Source: Saccharofermentans sp.
GTDB lineage: Bacteria; Bacillota; Clostridia; Saccharofermentanales; Saccharofermentanaceae
Direction of reading: 5' to 3'
Length of the DNA: 64,000 nt
Assembly: GCA_016292135.1 (NCBI GenBank)
Contig: JAEFAZ010000001.1
Location: 434,001-498,000, forward strand
In this document: positions 53,592-62,872 of the stretch, in pieces
Numbering within the stretch: position 1 is the first letter of the stretch
Layout: every line of letters starts with the position of its first letter
Position numbers and translations under genes: made by a program
Notes under the pieces: generated by a model
Told to the model about the DNA's origin: nothing
Database searches by the model: none
The model's input: the letters and a program-made list of their open reading frames with translations, nothing else

Positions 53592-55778
53592 TCAACCTTT
53601 ACCGTTCACGTATTTATCATATTTATATAAGAACGTTACCATCTGTCTTCTAAGGCACTTGCCCTGGGGTTTGAAGGTGCCGTCGTCGTAGCCGGCGAGG
53701 ATCTTCATGCCGGAGGCCCAGAGGGTTGCCTTGTAGAAGTAATCTTTAGTCTCTACGTCTGTAAATTTCTTCGCGTTCTTAGCGGGCTCGGGCTTGCCTG
53801 CCATCCTCCACAGGAAGGTTACCGTCTGTGCTCTGGTACATACCTTCTGGGGTTCGAACTTCGCAGCGGATACGCCTGTTGTGATACCGTTTTCGACAGC
53901 CCAGATAACCGGCTTATAGAAATAGTCACCGCTCTTGACATCATCAAACTTGCATGTCGTTGCCTTCGTCTTCGGTTCACCCTGAAGCCTGTAGAGGAAT
54001 GTAACCATCTGTGCTCTTGTACAGTCGTTAGAAGGACGGAACTCGGTCTGGTTTGCATAACCTTTAACTACGCCTTTGGCTGTCAGGTAATTTGTCGGAG
54101 CATACCAGAAGTCACTGCTGTCAGTAACATCTTTATATAAAACCGTGACGGTGCATGTTGCTGTCGTTCCTCCGGCAGATGCTGTGACCGTAACGGTTCC
54201 GGCCATCTTTGCAGTTACCTTGCCGTTCTTATTCACTGTTGCGATCTTGTTGTCTGAAGACTTCCATGCAACATCAGTTGAAGTTCCTTCTGCTTCAGCC
54301 TTCAAAATTAAGGAACTGCCACATACCAAAGAATCTTTTTTCTTATTGATCTTAATAGTAGTCAAGGCAGGAATCTCGCGTGTCTCTTTTCTTCCGCAAT
54401 CTGAACAGGTGCGGGTCTCAACACCCTTCTTTCCAACCTGAGCCTGTGTGGTTACAATCCATTTCCCCCAGTTGTGTGAAGGCACCAGCTTTACTGACCT
54501 TGCGGATGCATTATTAGCCGTTCCAATATAGTAAACCTGTCCGCTCAGATCCGACAGTTTCCCATCTTCAGGTTCAGTTATCTTCACACATCGAAGATCG
54601 ATCTTGCCAGCTATAAATCCGACTGCTGTATCTCTCGCACTTGCAGAAAGATATGAGTTTTCTATGGTCAGTGATACTGTATTATATTCACTGGCTATTC
54701 CCATATAATTGGATGTCAATTCGATATTTGCATCTATTATCTTCAATCCGCCGGTAATTATTTGAATAGTAAACTCTGCAGAAGGAGCCGATAATGTAAG
54801 TTTTCCCGGACCCGTGATAGTTGTTTCTTTAAAAATCAGGATAGCATAATTACATGTGGTATCGATCTTAACATCTTTATTCACCTTGATAGTAAGATCC
54901 TGATTAAGATTTGTTATACCGTCAGAATGTAAATTAATATTCTCATTCAGTTCAAGAGTATTTGTTTCCGGAATATATACAGCTTCCTTTTTGCCTTTAC
55001 CAAGAATATCATCCTTGTTTGCCTTTGTAACAGGTATATCTCCGACTATAAGACCATATCCGGGAATGATCCGGGCTTTTTTTGCTTTCCCTCCACTTGG
55101 ATAACATACTGCATAACCGGAGGGAAATCCACCACCAACATAACGGACACTGTAACCATCACATATAGCAGCATCTTTAAGTTCGATACCCTTTTGAATG
55201 TAGCAGATAGCGCGCTCGCCGCAATCGCAGACTATGTTTGAATTATCGATGATGATTTTTTCTTCCTGGGTTGCGCCACCTTCGATCCCGGCAGGTCCCG
55301 ATAAATATAGATTGGCATCTTTAATGGTCAGTTCATAGCAGAGTATGATACAACCAGCTTCGGGTGCGGATACGTAAAGTCTTCCCGGTCCGGTGATCGT
55401 AGTATCAGCAGCAAAGGAAAAAGCACAACTATCTTCCGATTTTATCTTGATATCTTTTGTGACTTTGATCGTAAGACCCGGAATGCTGTGAAAAAAGCAA
55501 ATACTGTCAGCTGTTATATCCCCATTAAGTTCAAGAGTATTTGTTTCAGGGATATAAACTGCTTCTTTTTTGCCTTTACCCAATATATCATCTTTATTTG
55601 CGTCCGTTACCTGGATCCCGGCAATACGGATATCATATGTCTCCTTAACAGGATCTACACCTGCGGCTGAAACATTATCTTTGATGTTGGCCACTCCCGG
55701 AAAACAGAAGATGATCAATGCGATCATCAAGATCGAAAAAAATGACAACCCGGTCTTTAATGATAGATTCTTAGTCAT
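53592..55778 (-). CDS. Secreted SLH protein with duplicated beta-rich domain
   Basis: 728 aa. Signal peptide (about 1-40), then two copies of a roughly 220-residue beta-rich unit, each opening with the nearly identical V-T-x-A-N-K-D-D-I-L-G-K-G-K-K-E-A-V-Y-I-P motif and containing ITGPG and (L/I)TIKV strands, as in right-handed-helix adhesin-like proteins; a small cysteine motif HNWGKWIVT ... TCSDCGRKE (about 430-465) of a type common in Clostridial surface proteins; BIG2 (about 470-545); three SLH-like modules. The unit pair is also visible in DNA (54953-55022 against 55532-55601). It lies 20 bases after the hexapeptide protein gene, with GGGGGT as ribosome site, so it may be read with the glmM group. 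Confidence 0.82.
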   Translation of the reverse strand: MTKNLSLKTGLSFFSILMIALIIFCFPGVANIKDNVSAAGVDPVKETYDIRIAGIQVTDANKDDILGKGKKEAVYIPETNTLELNGDITADSICFFHSIPGLTIKVTKDIKIKSEDSCAFSFAADTTITGPGRLYVSAPEAGCIILCYELTIKDANLYLSGPAGIEGGATQEEKIIIDNSNIVCDCGERAICYIQKGIELKDAAICDGYSVRYVGGGFPSGYAVCYPSGGKAKKARIIPGYGLIVGDIPVTKANKDDILGKGKKEAVYIPETNTLELNENINLHSDGITNLNQDLTIKVNKDVKIDTTCNYAILIFKETTITGPGKLTLSAPSAEFTIQIITGGLKIIDANIELTSNYMGIASEYNTVSLTIENSYLSASARDTAVGFIAGKIDLRCVKITEPEDGKLSDLSGQVYYIGTANNASARSVKLVPSHNWGKWIVTTQAQVGKKGVETRTCSDCGRKETREIPALTTIKINKKKDSLVCGSSLILKAEAEGTSTDVAWKSSDNKIATVNKNGKVTAKMAGTVTVTASAGGTTATCTVTVLYKDVTDSSDFWYAPTNYLTAKGVVKGYANQTEFRPSNDCTRAQMVTFLYRLQGEPKTKATTCKFDDVKSGDYFYKPVIWAVENGITTGVSAAKFEPQKVCTRAQTVTFLWRMAGKPEPAKNAKKFTDVETKDYFYKATLWASGMKILAGYDDGTFKPQGKCLRRQMVTFLYKYDKYVNGKG

Positions 55779-55798
55779 GTTACCCCCAATATTTTCTT

Positions 55799-56458
55799 TT
55801 ATTCTATATTTGCGATCTCCCCTGCTTTCTTATATACGGAATCAGCGGGGACAAAACCTCTTACGCTGGACAAAGGATAGATCCTCGAGTTGCGGCCGAC
55901 AACAGTTCCGGGATTTAAGATCGAACCGCAGCCGACTTCGACAAAGTCACCTACGATCGCACCCATCTTCTTAAGGCCGGTCTCGACATTGACCTCTTCT
56001 GATTTAACGACCACAAGAGTCTTGTCGGATTTAACATTAGATGTAATGGATCCTGCTCCCATATGCGCCTTATATCCCAGAATTGAATCGCCTACATAGT
56101 TGTAGTGAGGGACCTGGACATTATCGAACAGGATCACGTTCTTAAGTTCTGTGGAATTGCCTACCACTGCATTAGCGCCGACTATTGCATTTCCTCTTAT
56201 AAACGCGCAGTGTCTTACTTCAGCATCAGGTCCGATGATGACATTGGAGCCTATGTAAGCAGAATCAAATACTTTGGCGCTTTTCGCGATCCAGACATTG
56301 TCTCCTTTGTGATCGTAGACCTCAGGATCCAATGTTGGTCCGGTCTTCTTTATGAAATCTCCTATAGCGGGCAGAACTTCCCAGGGATAGTCAACAGCCT
56401 CGAAAAGGTCTGCTGCAATCGTATGGGAAAGATCCAGATAATCACTTATCTTATACAT
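55799..56458 (-). CDS. Left-handed beta-helix acyltransferase-like protein (GlmU C-terminal-like)
   Basis: 219 aa. An N-terminal 65-residue region leads into hexapeptide repeats (I-G-x-x-x-x-I/V type) from about residue 67 to the end. HYNYVGDSILGYKAHMGAGSI corresponds to the H-x-x-Y-x-G-D-x-x-x-G-x-x-x-x-x-G-A-G signature of GlmU's acetyltransferase domain, including the catalytic-type His; the following C-N-Y-D segment is replaced by SNVKS. There is no uridylyltransferase domain. It is 12 bases after glmM, whose product feeds GlmU, so a role in amino-sugar acetylation or nucleotide-sugar synthesis is plausible but not shown. It is often annotated as a UDP-GlcNAc pyrophosphorylase-like protein. 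Confidence 0.75.
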   Translation of the reverse strand: MYKISDYLDLSHTIAADLFEAVDYPWEVLPAIGDFIKKTGPTLDPEVYDHKGDNVWIAKSAKVFDSAYIGSNVIIGPDAEVRHCAFIRGNAIVGANAVVGNSTELKNVILFDNVQVPHYNYVGDSILGYKAHMGAGSITSNVKSDKTLVVVKSEEVNVETGLKKMGAIVGDFVEVGCGSILNPGTVVGRNSRIYPLSSVRGFVPADSVYKKAGEIANIE

Positions 56459-56470
56459 CGCATATCTCCC

Positions 56471-57832
56471 TTATTTATTTCCGTATTTATTCTCGATAAG
56501 GCCAGCTATGCCCTTAGCCATCTTACCGATCTTATCGGGGTCATCACCTTCTAACATGACCCTTATGACAGGCTCAGTACCGGAGGGCCTTACGAGGATC
56601 CTTCCGCTGCCGTTAAGTTCTGCTTCGTAATCAGAGATAAGAGCTTTTATTTCAGCATCATCCATGGCCTTCTGTTTGCTGTCATCGGAAACCCTGGCAG
56701 GGATAAGAACCTGCGGCAGGATCCTTACACATGAGCAAAGCTCTGATGCGCTCTTGCCTGATCTTACGATCGAATCGAGGAAGACTAATGCCGTGAGCAT
56801 GCCGTCGCCTGTTGTCGAATATTCTGAAAGGATAACGTGTCCGCTCTGCTCGCCGCCAAGAACAAAACCGTCCTTCTTCATGGCTTCGATGACATATCGG
56901 TCTCCGACCTTGGTCTTTACGAGCTTTATGCCTTTGTCCTTTGCCATGATATCAACACCCAGGTTGCTCATTACGGTAACTACGAGCGTATCGTCCTTAA
57001 GTCTTCCCTGCTCTTTCAAAGACAGGGCAAGGGAAGCCATTATCTGATCTCCGTCAAGGATATTGCCTTCCTTATCGCATGCCAGGAATCTGTCGGCGTC
57101 ACCGTCGAAAGCAAAGCCCATGTCAGCTCCCTCTCTTACGACTGTCTCAGCAAGGAGTTCAAGATGGGTCGAGCCGCAGTCACGGTTGATATTGATGCCG
57201 TCGGGTGTGTTGCCGACCATTACGAGCTGGGCGCCAGTAAGTCCGAATACAGTTTCCGCATAGTCAGAAGATGCGCCGTTGGCGCAGTCTATTACGATCT
57301 TTCTGCCCTTGGCGTCAGGACATAAGGATCTGATCAGATAATCCGTATAGAACTTCATGGCCTGAGGAAATTCCTCTACGATGCCTAATCCCTCACCTTC
57401 GGGAAGATCTTTATAGTAAGAGTCGAAATCAGCCAATATCTTCTCGATCTCTTCTTCTGTCTCATCGGGAAGCTTGTATCCGTCACGGCTGAAGAACTTG
57501 ATGCCGTTATACTCGAATGAATTATGGGATGCGGAGATCATGACGCCGCAGTCTAAGCCAGATGTCCTGGTAACATAAGCGATGCCGGGTGTCGGGATAA
57601 CGCCTGCCAGCATTGCATCGTAGCCTGCCGCAGTGATGCCTGCTGCAAGAGCAGCTTCGAGCATCGTGCCGGAGATCCTTGTATCGCGTCCTATCAGTAT
57701 CCTGCCCTTCTTATCAGAAGACCCTCCTGCCAGGACTTTCGCGCCTGCGTATCCTAATCTGAATGCAAGCCTTGCATCGAGCTTGCCGTTTGCTATTCCT
57801 CTTACTCCGTCTGTTCCAAATAATCCGGACAT
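56471..57832 (-). CDS. glmM: Phosphoglucosamine mutase
   Basis: Interconverts glucosamine-6-phosphate and glucosamine-1-phosphate for peptidoglycan precursors. 453 aa from ATG 57832 (MSGLFGTDGVRG), the family-typical N-terminus; the open frame continues 14 codons with no better start, and GGAGG lies 14 bases upstream. Motifs: catalytic GVMISASHNSFEYNG (phospho-Ser), the metal loop FDGDADRFLACD, GEQSGH and the C-terminal phosphate-binding RPSGTEPVIRVM. It follows the CdaA-YbbR fusion, as glmM follows cdaA-cdaR in Firmicutes generally, where c-di-AMP synthase and GlmM interact. Confidence 0.97.
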   Translation of the reverse strand: MSGLFGTDGVRGIANGKLDARLAFRLGYAGAKVLAGGSSDKKGRILIGRDTRISGTMLEAALAAGITAAGYDAMLAGVIPTPGIAYVTRTSGLDCGVMISASHNSFEYNGIKFFSRDGYKLPDETEEEIEKILADFDSYYKDLPEGEGLGIVEEFPQAMKFYTDYLIRSLCPDAKGRKIVIDCANGASSDYAETVFGLTGAQLVMVGNTPDGININRDCGSTHLELLAETVVREGADMGFAFDGDADRFLACDKEGNILDGDQIMASLALSLKEQGRLKDDTLVVTVMSNLGVDIMAKDKGIKLVKTKVGDRYVIEAMKKDGFVLGGEQSGHVILSEYSTTGDGMLTALVFLDSIVRSGKSASELCSCVRILPQVLIPARVSDDSKQKAMDDAEIKALISDYEAELNGSGRILVRPSGTEPVIRVMLEGDDPDKIGKMAKGIAGLIENKYGNK

Positions 57833-57870
57833 GATTGTACTGTCTACCTCCAAATATTTAAAGAAAGATA

Positions 57871-59280
57871 TCAATCCAATGAATAGACCGTGACCGACAC
57901 CTTATTCGGGAGCTGCCTTTCCACACGGAAATAACGGTTGTCTCCCTTGGATCCGACAACAACGTCAAGGTTATATACACCTGATGACTTCGCATCGATA
58001 TCCTTGTAATCGATGGTTGCCGTGATATCGGATGAAGTGATGCTGCCTATGGCATTCTTACGGCCGACGATCGTGAGTTCACACTCTTTGACAGGAGTCG
58101 TTATATCGATACCCTTGGGAACATTATCCTTGGGATATGTGATAGGGACCGTAAGGGTCCTCGTAACGACAGGGTTGTTCTGGATCTGGATATAGAGCCA
58201 TAAGGTAAGCGAAAGGATAAAAGACAGGATAAGGAAGAATACCTTCTGTCCTATGCTTATGCTCTGGAAACCGTTGATGTCGGCAGCCTCGCGTGTGCGG
58301 ACTTCAGGCGTCTCAGCGATTATGCCGCCTGCTTCAACTTGGGTCGTCTTCTTATGGTCAGGCTCGGACACGCCCTTCTTCTTTCCGTGGGCGTTGAACT
58401 TCTTATGTTCAGCAGGATCTGCAACACCGAGCAGATATGAAAGGTTTGCCTTGAGTTCCTCTGCAGAGCTCATCTCGAAGAGCCTGCCGTTGACTGCAAC
58501 GGATATCGTTCCTCTCTCCTCTGATACGACTACTACGACAGTATCGCCGAGTTCGCTCGCTCCGACAGCAGCGCGGTGACGTGTGCCGGATTTTTCGAGC
58601 TCATGCATCGTAACTGACAAAGGCACATGACATCTTGCTGCGATGATGACGCCGTTCCTGATGAGAAGTGCTCCGTCGTGCATGGGTGAGCCTTTGTAGA
58701 ATATGCTCTGAAGGACAGAGCTCGTAACCGTGGATTCGAAGTGAACCGCATTCTCCTGCTCGGTAAGTTCGTTAAGCTTGGTATTGCGCTCGATAAGAAT
58801 GAGAGCGCCGGTATATGATGCAGACATGGCAGCACATGCGGAGCAGATCTCCTTGATCATGAGCTTGGTCTGGTCCTTGTATGAATCGTTTGTCTTCTTA
58901 ACGAAGATGCCCTTGACCTGACCTGAGGTCCTGATACCGACCGTCTCGAGAACCCTTCTTAATTCGGGCTGGAAGAGGATGATAAAGAGTATCGCGAAAA
59001 CATAGAGCAGCCTGTTGAACAGGAAGGATACCATGTCCATGCCGAGGATCGAACAGAACAATACAAACAGAAGGACGAGTACGATACCCTTGATAAGCTG
59101 CCAGGCGCGTGTCTGTCTTACGAAAAGGAATATCCAGAAGAACATCATCGTGACGACAAATATATCGAGGATATAGCGGACAAAGTCCCATTTGTTGCCG
59201 AAGAAGATATAACCGCTGCTCAAACTGCGGAATAATTCGTTGATAAACTTGATGATCTCTGTAATAAAATCGCTGCCCAT
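57871..59280 (-). CDS. cdaA: Diadenylate cyclase CdaA fused to a YbbR (CdaR-like) domain
   Basis: 469 aa making cyclic di-AMP at the membrane. N-terminal three-helix membrane region (about 35-105), DAC catalytic domain (about 125-285) with HDGALLI (DGA at 202-204) and GTRHRAAVG (RHR at 234-236), a charged linker (about 290-340), then a fourth transmembrane helix (about 346-366) and one YbbR-type extracytoplasmic beta domain (about 370-466, TVPITYPKDNVPKGIDI ... CELTIVGRK). In B. subtilis and relatives CdaA (about 273 aa) and its regulator CdaR (several YbbR domains) are separate proteins from adjacent genes. Here they are one chain with a single YbbR domain. Followed by glmM after 38 bases. 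Confidence 0.92.
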   Translation of the reverse strand: MGSDFITEIIKFINELFRSLSSGYIFFGNKWDFVRYILDIFVVTMMFFWIFLFVRQTRAWQLIKGIVLVLLFVLFCSILGMDMVSFLFNRLLYVFAILFIILFQPELRRVLETVGIRTSGQVKGIFVKKTNDSYKDQTKLMIKEICSACAAMSASYTGALILIERNTKLNELTEQENAVHFESTVTSSVLQSIFYKGSPMHDGALLIRNGVIIAARCHVPLSVTMHELEKSGTRHRAAVGASELGDTVVVVVSEERGTISVAVNGRLFEMSSAEELKANLSYLLGVADPAEHKKFNAHGKKKGVSEPDHKKTTQVEAGGIIAETPEVRTREAADINGFQSISIGQKVFFLILSFILSLTLWLYIQIQNNPVVTRTLTVPITYPKDNVPKGIDITTPVKECELTIVGRKNAIGSITSSDITATIDYKDIDAKSSGVYNLDVVVGSKGDNRYFRVERQLPNKVSVTVYSLD

Positions 59281-59323
59281 AAGTTCCGTCCGGTTTATCT
59301 TCGTTATGGAAAATCCAACTGAT

Positions 59324-59351
59324 ATTATAGCATATTATAATCAATGTTTAA
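59324..59351 (-). promoter_or_regulatory. Promoter for the cdaA-glmM group
   Basis: TTAAAC-16-TATAAT on the minus strand, 44-71 bases before the cdaA ATG, in the 89-base gap after the ABC-F gene. Confidence 0.55.
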
Positions 59352-59369
59352 TGAATGCATCTTGCGGCA

Positions 59370-61265
59370 TTATTCTTCGCTCAGTGCAAGATACTCCTCA
59401 TAAAGGCTTTCAAGGGATGCAGCATTGTCGGAATACTCCCTGTAGAGGCTGTCATCCTTGGCTGAAGCGAACATGCCTTCAAGCTCCGCCTGCCTGGCTT
59501 CGAGCCTCTCTATCTCGTTTTCTATCTGACGGATCTTATTTCTTTCGGCGGCCCTTTCCTTCCTTGCCTTGGCCTTGTTAACGGGCATCTCTTCTTCAGC
59601 TTTCTTTTCCTGAGTTCCTTCCGCGTCAGAACTTGCTGAAGTCTCTGTCAGAGCCTTCTTGCAGGCATTCCTGTAGTAGGAATACTTATCGAAAAGCGTT
59701 GCCGTAGTCCCAATGAATCCCAATACCCTGTCTGCACACTTTTCGATGAAATATCTGTCATGGCTTACACAGATGACCGCACCGTCATACATGCCGATCG
59801 CATCTTCAAGGATCTCCCTGGATCTCATATCCAGATGATTGGTGGGCTCGTCAAGGAAAAGGATATCGGGAGATTCCGCGAGCAGGCACGCAAGATAAAG
59901 CCTGGACCTCTCACCACCCGACAGGACCTTGATCTTCTTAAAGACATCGTCTCCCGTGAAACCGAACCTCGCAAGATATGTCCTTGATGCGGAAACAGTC
60001 ATGTCCGTTCTCGATACGAGCTCATCGTAACAGGTCAAATCCTCATCATCAAAGGGAACGAACTGTCCCATGATGCCGCATCTTGCAGTCTCACTTATCA
60101 GTATCTTTCCGGTAAAACCTATAACTTTGCCGAGAAGGATATTGAGCATCGTCGTCTTGCCGCAGCCGTTTGGGCCGCAGATAAAGATCTTATCATTTGC
60201 CTTCAGTTCAAAGCTTATGTTTTCGAACAGTTTCTGATCATCAAAAGACATTCCGACGTCAGATGCCTTTAAAAGGATCTTATCTTCCGCGCCGCTCCTT
60301 TCAACCGGAACCGGTGCAAAGCTCATCCTGGCAAAATCAGAGGGCATCTTGGCCTTCTCCTTTTCGAGGATGGCGCCAAGCTTATCTATCATCTTCTCAC
60401 GCTGATGATAGCCTGATATGTTGCGGTGAGACAGGAATGTCTGCTTAACTTCCTCCTGATGCGACAGCTCTTTCTCGAGAGCTTCTATCCTGTCCTGCTG
60501 CATCTTCATAAAGGCAGCTTTCTGCTCGACATAGCTTGTATAGTTGCCCCTGTAACAGGTGACATGTCCTCCGTCGAGCTCGATTATCCTGTCGGCGAAC
60601 CTGTCGATAAAGAATCTGTCGTGGGATATAACAAAGACCGCTCCGCCGTAAGATGCCAGAAAATCTTCAAGCCACTCTGCAGCATCGACATCCAGATGGT
60701 TCGTAGGCTCATCGAGCATAAGTATGTCCGGGTGTTCGACTGTGAGCCTCGCAAGAGCGACTCTCATCAACTCTCCTCCCGACAGGCCTTCCAAGTCAGC
60801 CCTGTCCTTAAGGTAGGCTATGCCCAATCCTGCCATGGCGGATGTTACGCTGTATTCATAATCGTATCCGCCGAGTGACTCAAATTCTTCAGTTGCCTGC
60901 GTAAATCTTTCCATCGCTTCGGCGAGCTTATCGGAGTCGTCTGCACAAAGGCTTATCTGCTGCTGGGCATCGTTCATCTTCTCCTCGGCTTCGATAAGGG
61001 CTCTCGGCATCAGTGAAACATTGGAAAAATGCATGTCATTGACATTCTGGGACAGATACCCGATGACAGTATTGCCGTGGGTTATGACCTTGCCAGAATC
61101 CGGTCTTACAAGACCTTCGATGATCTTGAAGAGAGTCGATTTGCCGGCACCGTTATCGCCGATAAAAGCTATCTTATCTCCCTTGTTTATGCGGAAAGAC
61201 ACCCCGTCGAGGATCTCCCTCGAGGAGTAAGACATGTGTATATCTTCAAGACTTAAATATGGCAC
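59370..61265 (-). CDS. ABC-F family ATP-binding protein
   Basis: 631 aa soluble twin-ATPase that acts on the ribosome E site rather than as a transporter. GTG start at 61265 with GGAGATAATAA upstream. First nucleotide-binding domain: Walker A GDNGAGKST (about 36-44), signature LSGGELMRVALARL, Walker B ILMLDEPTNHLD. The inter-domain P-site linker (about 240-300, EKELSHQEEVKQ...) is present. Second domain: GPNGCGKTT, LSGGERSRLYLA, ILFLDEPTNHLD. The C-terminus ends in a coiled coil (about 555-630). No antibiotic-resistance subtype can be assigned; the length and C-terminal coiled coil fit the YdiF/Uup-like groups. Confidence 0.93.
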   Translation of the reverse strand: MPYLSLEDIHMSYSSREILDGVSFRINKGDKIAFIGDNGAGKSTLFKIIEGLVRPDSGKVITHGNTVIGYLSQNVNDMHFSNVSLMPRALIEAEEKMNDAQQQISLCADDSDKLAEAMERFTQATEEFESLGGYDYEYSVTSAMAGLGIAYLKDRADLEGLSGGELMRVALARLTVEHPDILMLDEPTNHLDVDAAEWLEDFLASYGGAVFVISHDRFFIDRFADRIIELDGGHVTCYRGNYTSYVEQKAAFMKMQQDRIEALEKELSHQEEVKQTFLSHRNISGYHQREKMIDKLGAILEKEKAKMPSDFARMSFAPVPVERSGAEDKILLKASDVGMSFDDQKLFENISFELKANDKIFICGPNGCGKTTMLNILLGKVIGFTGKILISETARCGIMGQFVPFDDEDLTCYDELVSRTDMTVSASRTYLARFGFTGDDVFKKIKVLSGGERSRLYLACLLAESPDILFLDEPTNHLDMRSREILEDAIGMYDGAVICVSHDRYFIEKCADRVLGFIGTTATLFDKYSYYRNACKKALTETSASSDAEGTQEKKAEEEMPVNKAKARKERAAERNKIRQIENEIERLEARQAELEGMFASAKDDSLYREYSDNAASLESLYEEYLALSEE

Positions 61266-61302
61266 TTATTATCTCCGTTCAGTCTGACCTTGCAAAAAAC
61301 TA

Positions 61303-61330
61303 TTGCCAAATATCAGATAATCCATATAAT
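61303..61330 (+). promoter_or_regulatory. Promoter for the MATE transporter
   Basis: TTGCCA-16-TATAAT on the plus strand. A second candidate (TTGACT-18-TATAGG) lies 50 bases further on, closer to the gene. Confidence 0.5.
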
Positions 61331-61438
61331 GATACAACATAATATCATTCTTTGTTGACTATAAAAGCGGAAGTTCTGTATAGGGGGCTCATTACAGCAA
61401 CCGCAGCAAGTCACGACCAAACTCAGGAGGACTGTTAG

Positions 61439-62812
61439 ATGTCTCGCAGAACAGATATGGATATGACTGTCGGCAAGCCCCTGTCGATCATCCTAAAGTT
61501 TACCTGGCCCCTTTTTCTGGGCAACATAATACAGCAGCTCTACAACATCGTCGACACGATCATCGTCGGCCGCTTTGTCGGCGACAGGGCTCTTGCAGCC
61601 GTAGGTTCCACCGGAACGCTCATGTTCCTCTTCATAGGCGTTGCCAACGGTATGGTAACAGGCTTCTCGGTACTAACGAGCCAGAGATACGGAGCCAAGG
61701 AAGAAGAAGGCGTCAAGAAGACTTTTACCAACGGCATATATCTTTGCATATTACTTGCAACGATCCAGACCCTGTTCAGCATCTTCTTCCTCAAACACCT
61801 TCTTATATGGATGAATACTCCCGATACCATCTTCGATTATGCTTATGCTTATATTTCCACGATAACCCTCGGCATCACGGCAACTGTTTTCAACAACTAT
61901 TTTGCATCCCTCTTAAGGGCTATCGGAAACAGCAAGATGCCCCTGTTCTTCCTGATGATGTCCGCAGGCATCAACATTGTCCTTGATCTGGTGTTCATAA
62001 TCGTTTTCGGCTGGGAAACATTCGGTGCAGCCATAGCTACGGTCATTTCCCAGGCTTGTTCCGCGGTCGCCGGAGCCTGCTACTGTGTTTTCAGAGTGCC
62101 TGTTTTAAGACCTTCGTTAAGGCACTGGAAGATACATTGGACTACTGCAAGAAAGCAGTTTATCTTAGGTCTTCCCATGGCTCTTGTAAACGGCATTACC
62201 GCTTCCGGTACGGTCATCATGCAGAGTGCCATCAACCTGTTCGGTGCAGTCGCGGTAACCGCGATAACCGCAGCCAACAAATTTTCGAGCATCATCAACA
62301 TGGGAATGTTCTCCATCGGACAGACGATGCCTGCTTATGTAGGCCAAAATACCGGGGCCCGCAAGATGGACCGCATAAAAGACGGAATAAAGGCAGCAAT
62401 GAAGATATTCTCCGTTTATTCAGTTGCAGCTGCAGTTCTTGTCATATGCCTTACGCCTACCGTCATGCAGATCTTCTTCCCGACCGGAACGGATATATCG
62501 GTATATATTCCCTATGCCATGATCTATATAGTTGAAAGCGCAGTCTGCTATATCGCTCTTGCCATGATCTTTATCTTCAGGAGTTCCATGCAGGGTGCGG
62601 GCTTTGCTTTTATGGCAATGTCCGTCGGAATCGCAGAATTCTTCGTAAGGCTCATCTGCTCATCTTTGTCAAAGGTCTTCAACAACTACTATCTGGCAGT
62701 TGGCTGTGACCCCATTGCATGGGTCGCAGGCGGCCTGCTTGGCATGATACTTGCCAACATCGTCTTCCGCAAGCTCGCTCGTTCATGGAGAGAAGAGACT
62801 CAAAGCCTGTAA
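61439..62812 (+). CDS. MATE-family multidrug/cation antiporter
   Basis: 457 aa inner-membrane efflux protein with twelve predicted helices in two related halves. The first helix region LSIILKFTWPLFLGNIIQQLYNIVDTIIVGRFVG is the standard MATE opening, and MVTGFSVLTSQRYGAKEEE follows; the second half starts near residue 240 (QFILGLPMALVNGITASGTVIMQSAIN). Substrates are usually cationic drugs exchanged for Na+ or H+, not predictable here. Start ATG with AGGAGG eight bases upstream. The DHH gene follows with its own promoter. Confidence 0.94.
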   Translation: MSRRTDMDMTVGKPLSIILKFTWPLFLGNIIQQLYNIVDTIIVGRFVGDRALAAVGSTGTLMFLFIGVANGMVTGFSVLTSQRYGAKEEEGVKKTFTNGIYLCILLATIQTLFSIFFLKHLLIWMNTPDTIFDYAYAYISTITLGITATVFNNYFASLLRAIGNSKMPLFFLMMSAGINIVLDLVFIIVFGWETFGAAIATVISQACSAVAGACYCVFRVPVLRPSLRHWKIHWTTARKQFILGLPMALVNGITASGTVIMQSAINLFGAVAVTAITAANKFSSIINMGMFSIGQTMPAYVGQNTGARKMDRIKDGIKAAMKIFSVYSVAAAVLVICLTPTVMQIFFPTGTDISVYIPYAMIYIVESAVCYIALAMIFIFRSSMQGAGFAFMAMSVGIAEFFVRLICSSLSKVFNNYYLAVGCDPIAWVAGGLLGMILANIVFRKLARSWREETQSL

Positions 62813-62842
62813 TTGCAAAAACTCTCAGTAATGTATTATAAT
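62813..62842 (+). promoter_or_regulatory. Promoter for the DHH phosphoesterase gene
   Basis: TTGCAA-18-TATAAT beginning immediately after the MATE stop codon, 31-60 bases before the ATG. Confidence 0.55.
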
Positions 62843-62872
62843 AATTGGAATTTTTGCAAAGGAAATTAAATT

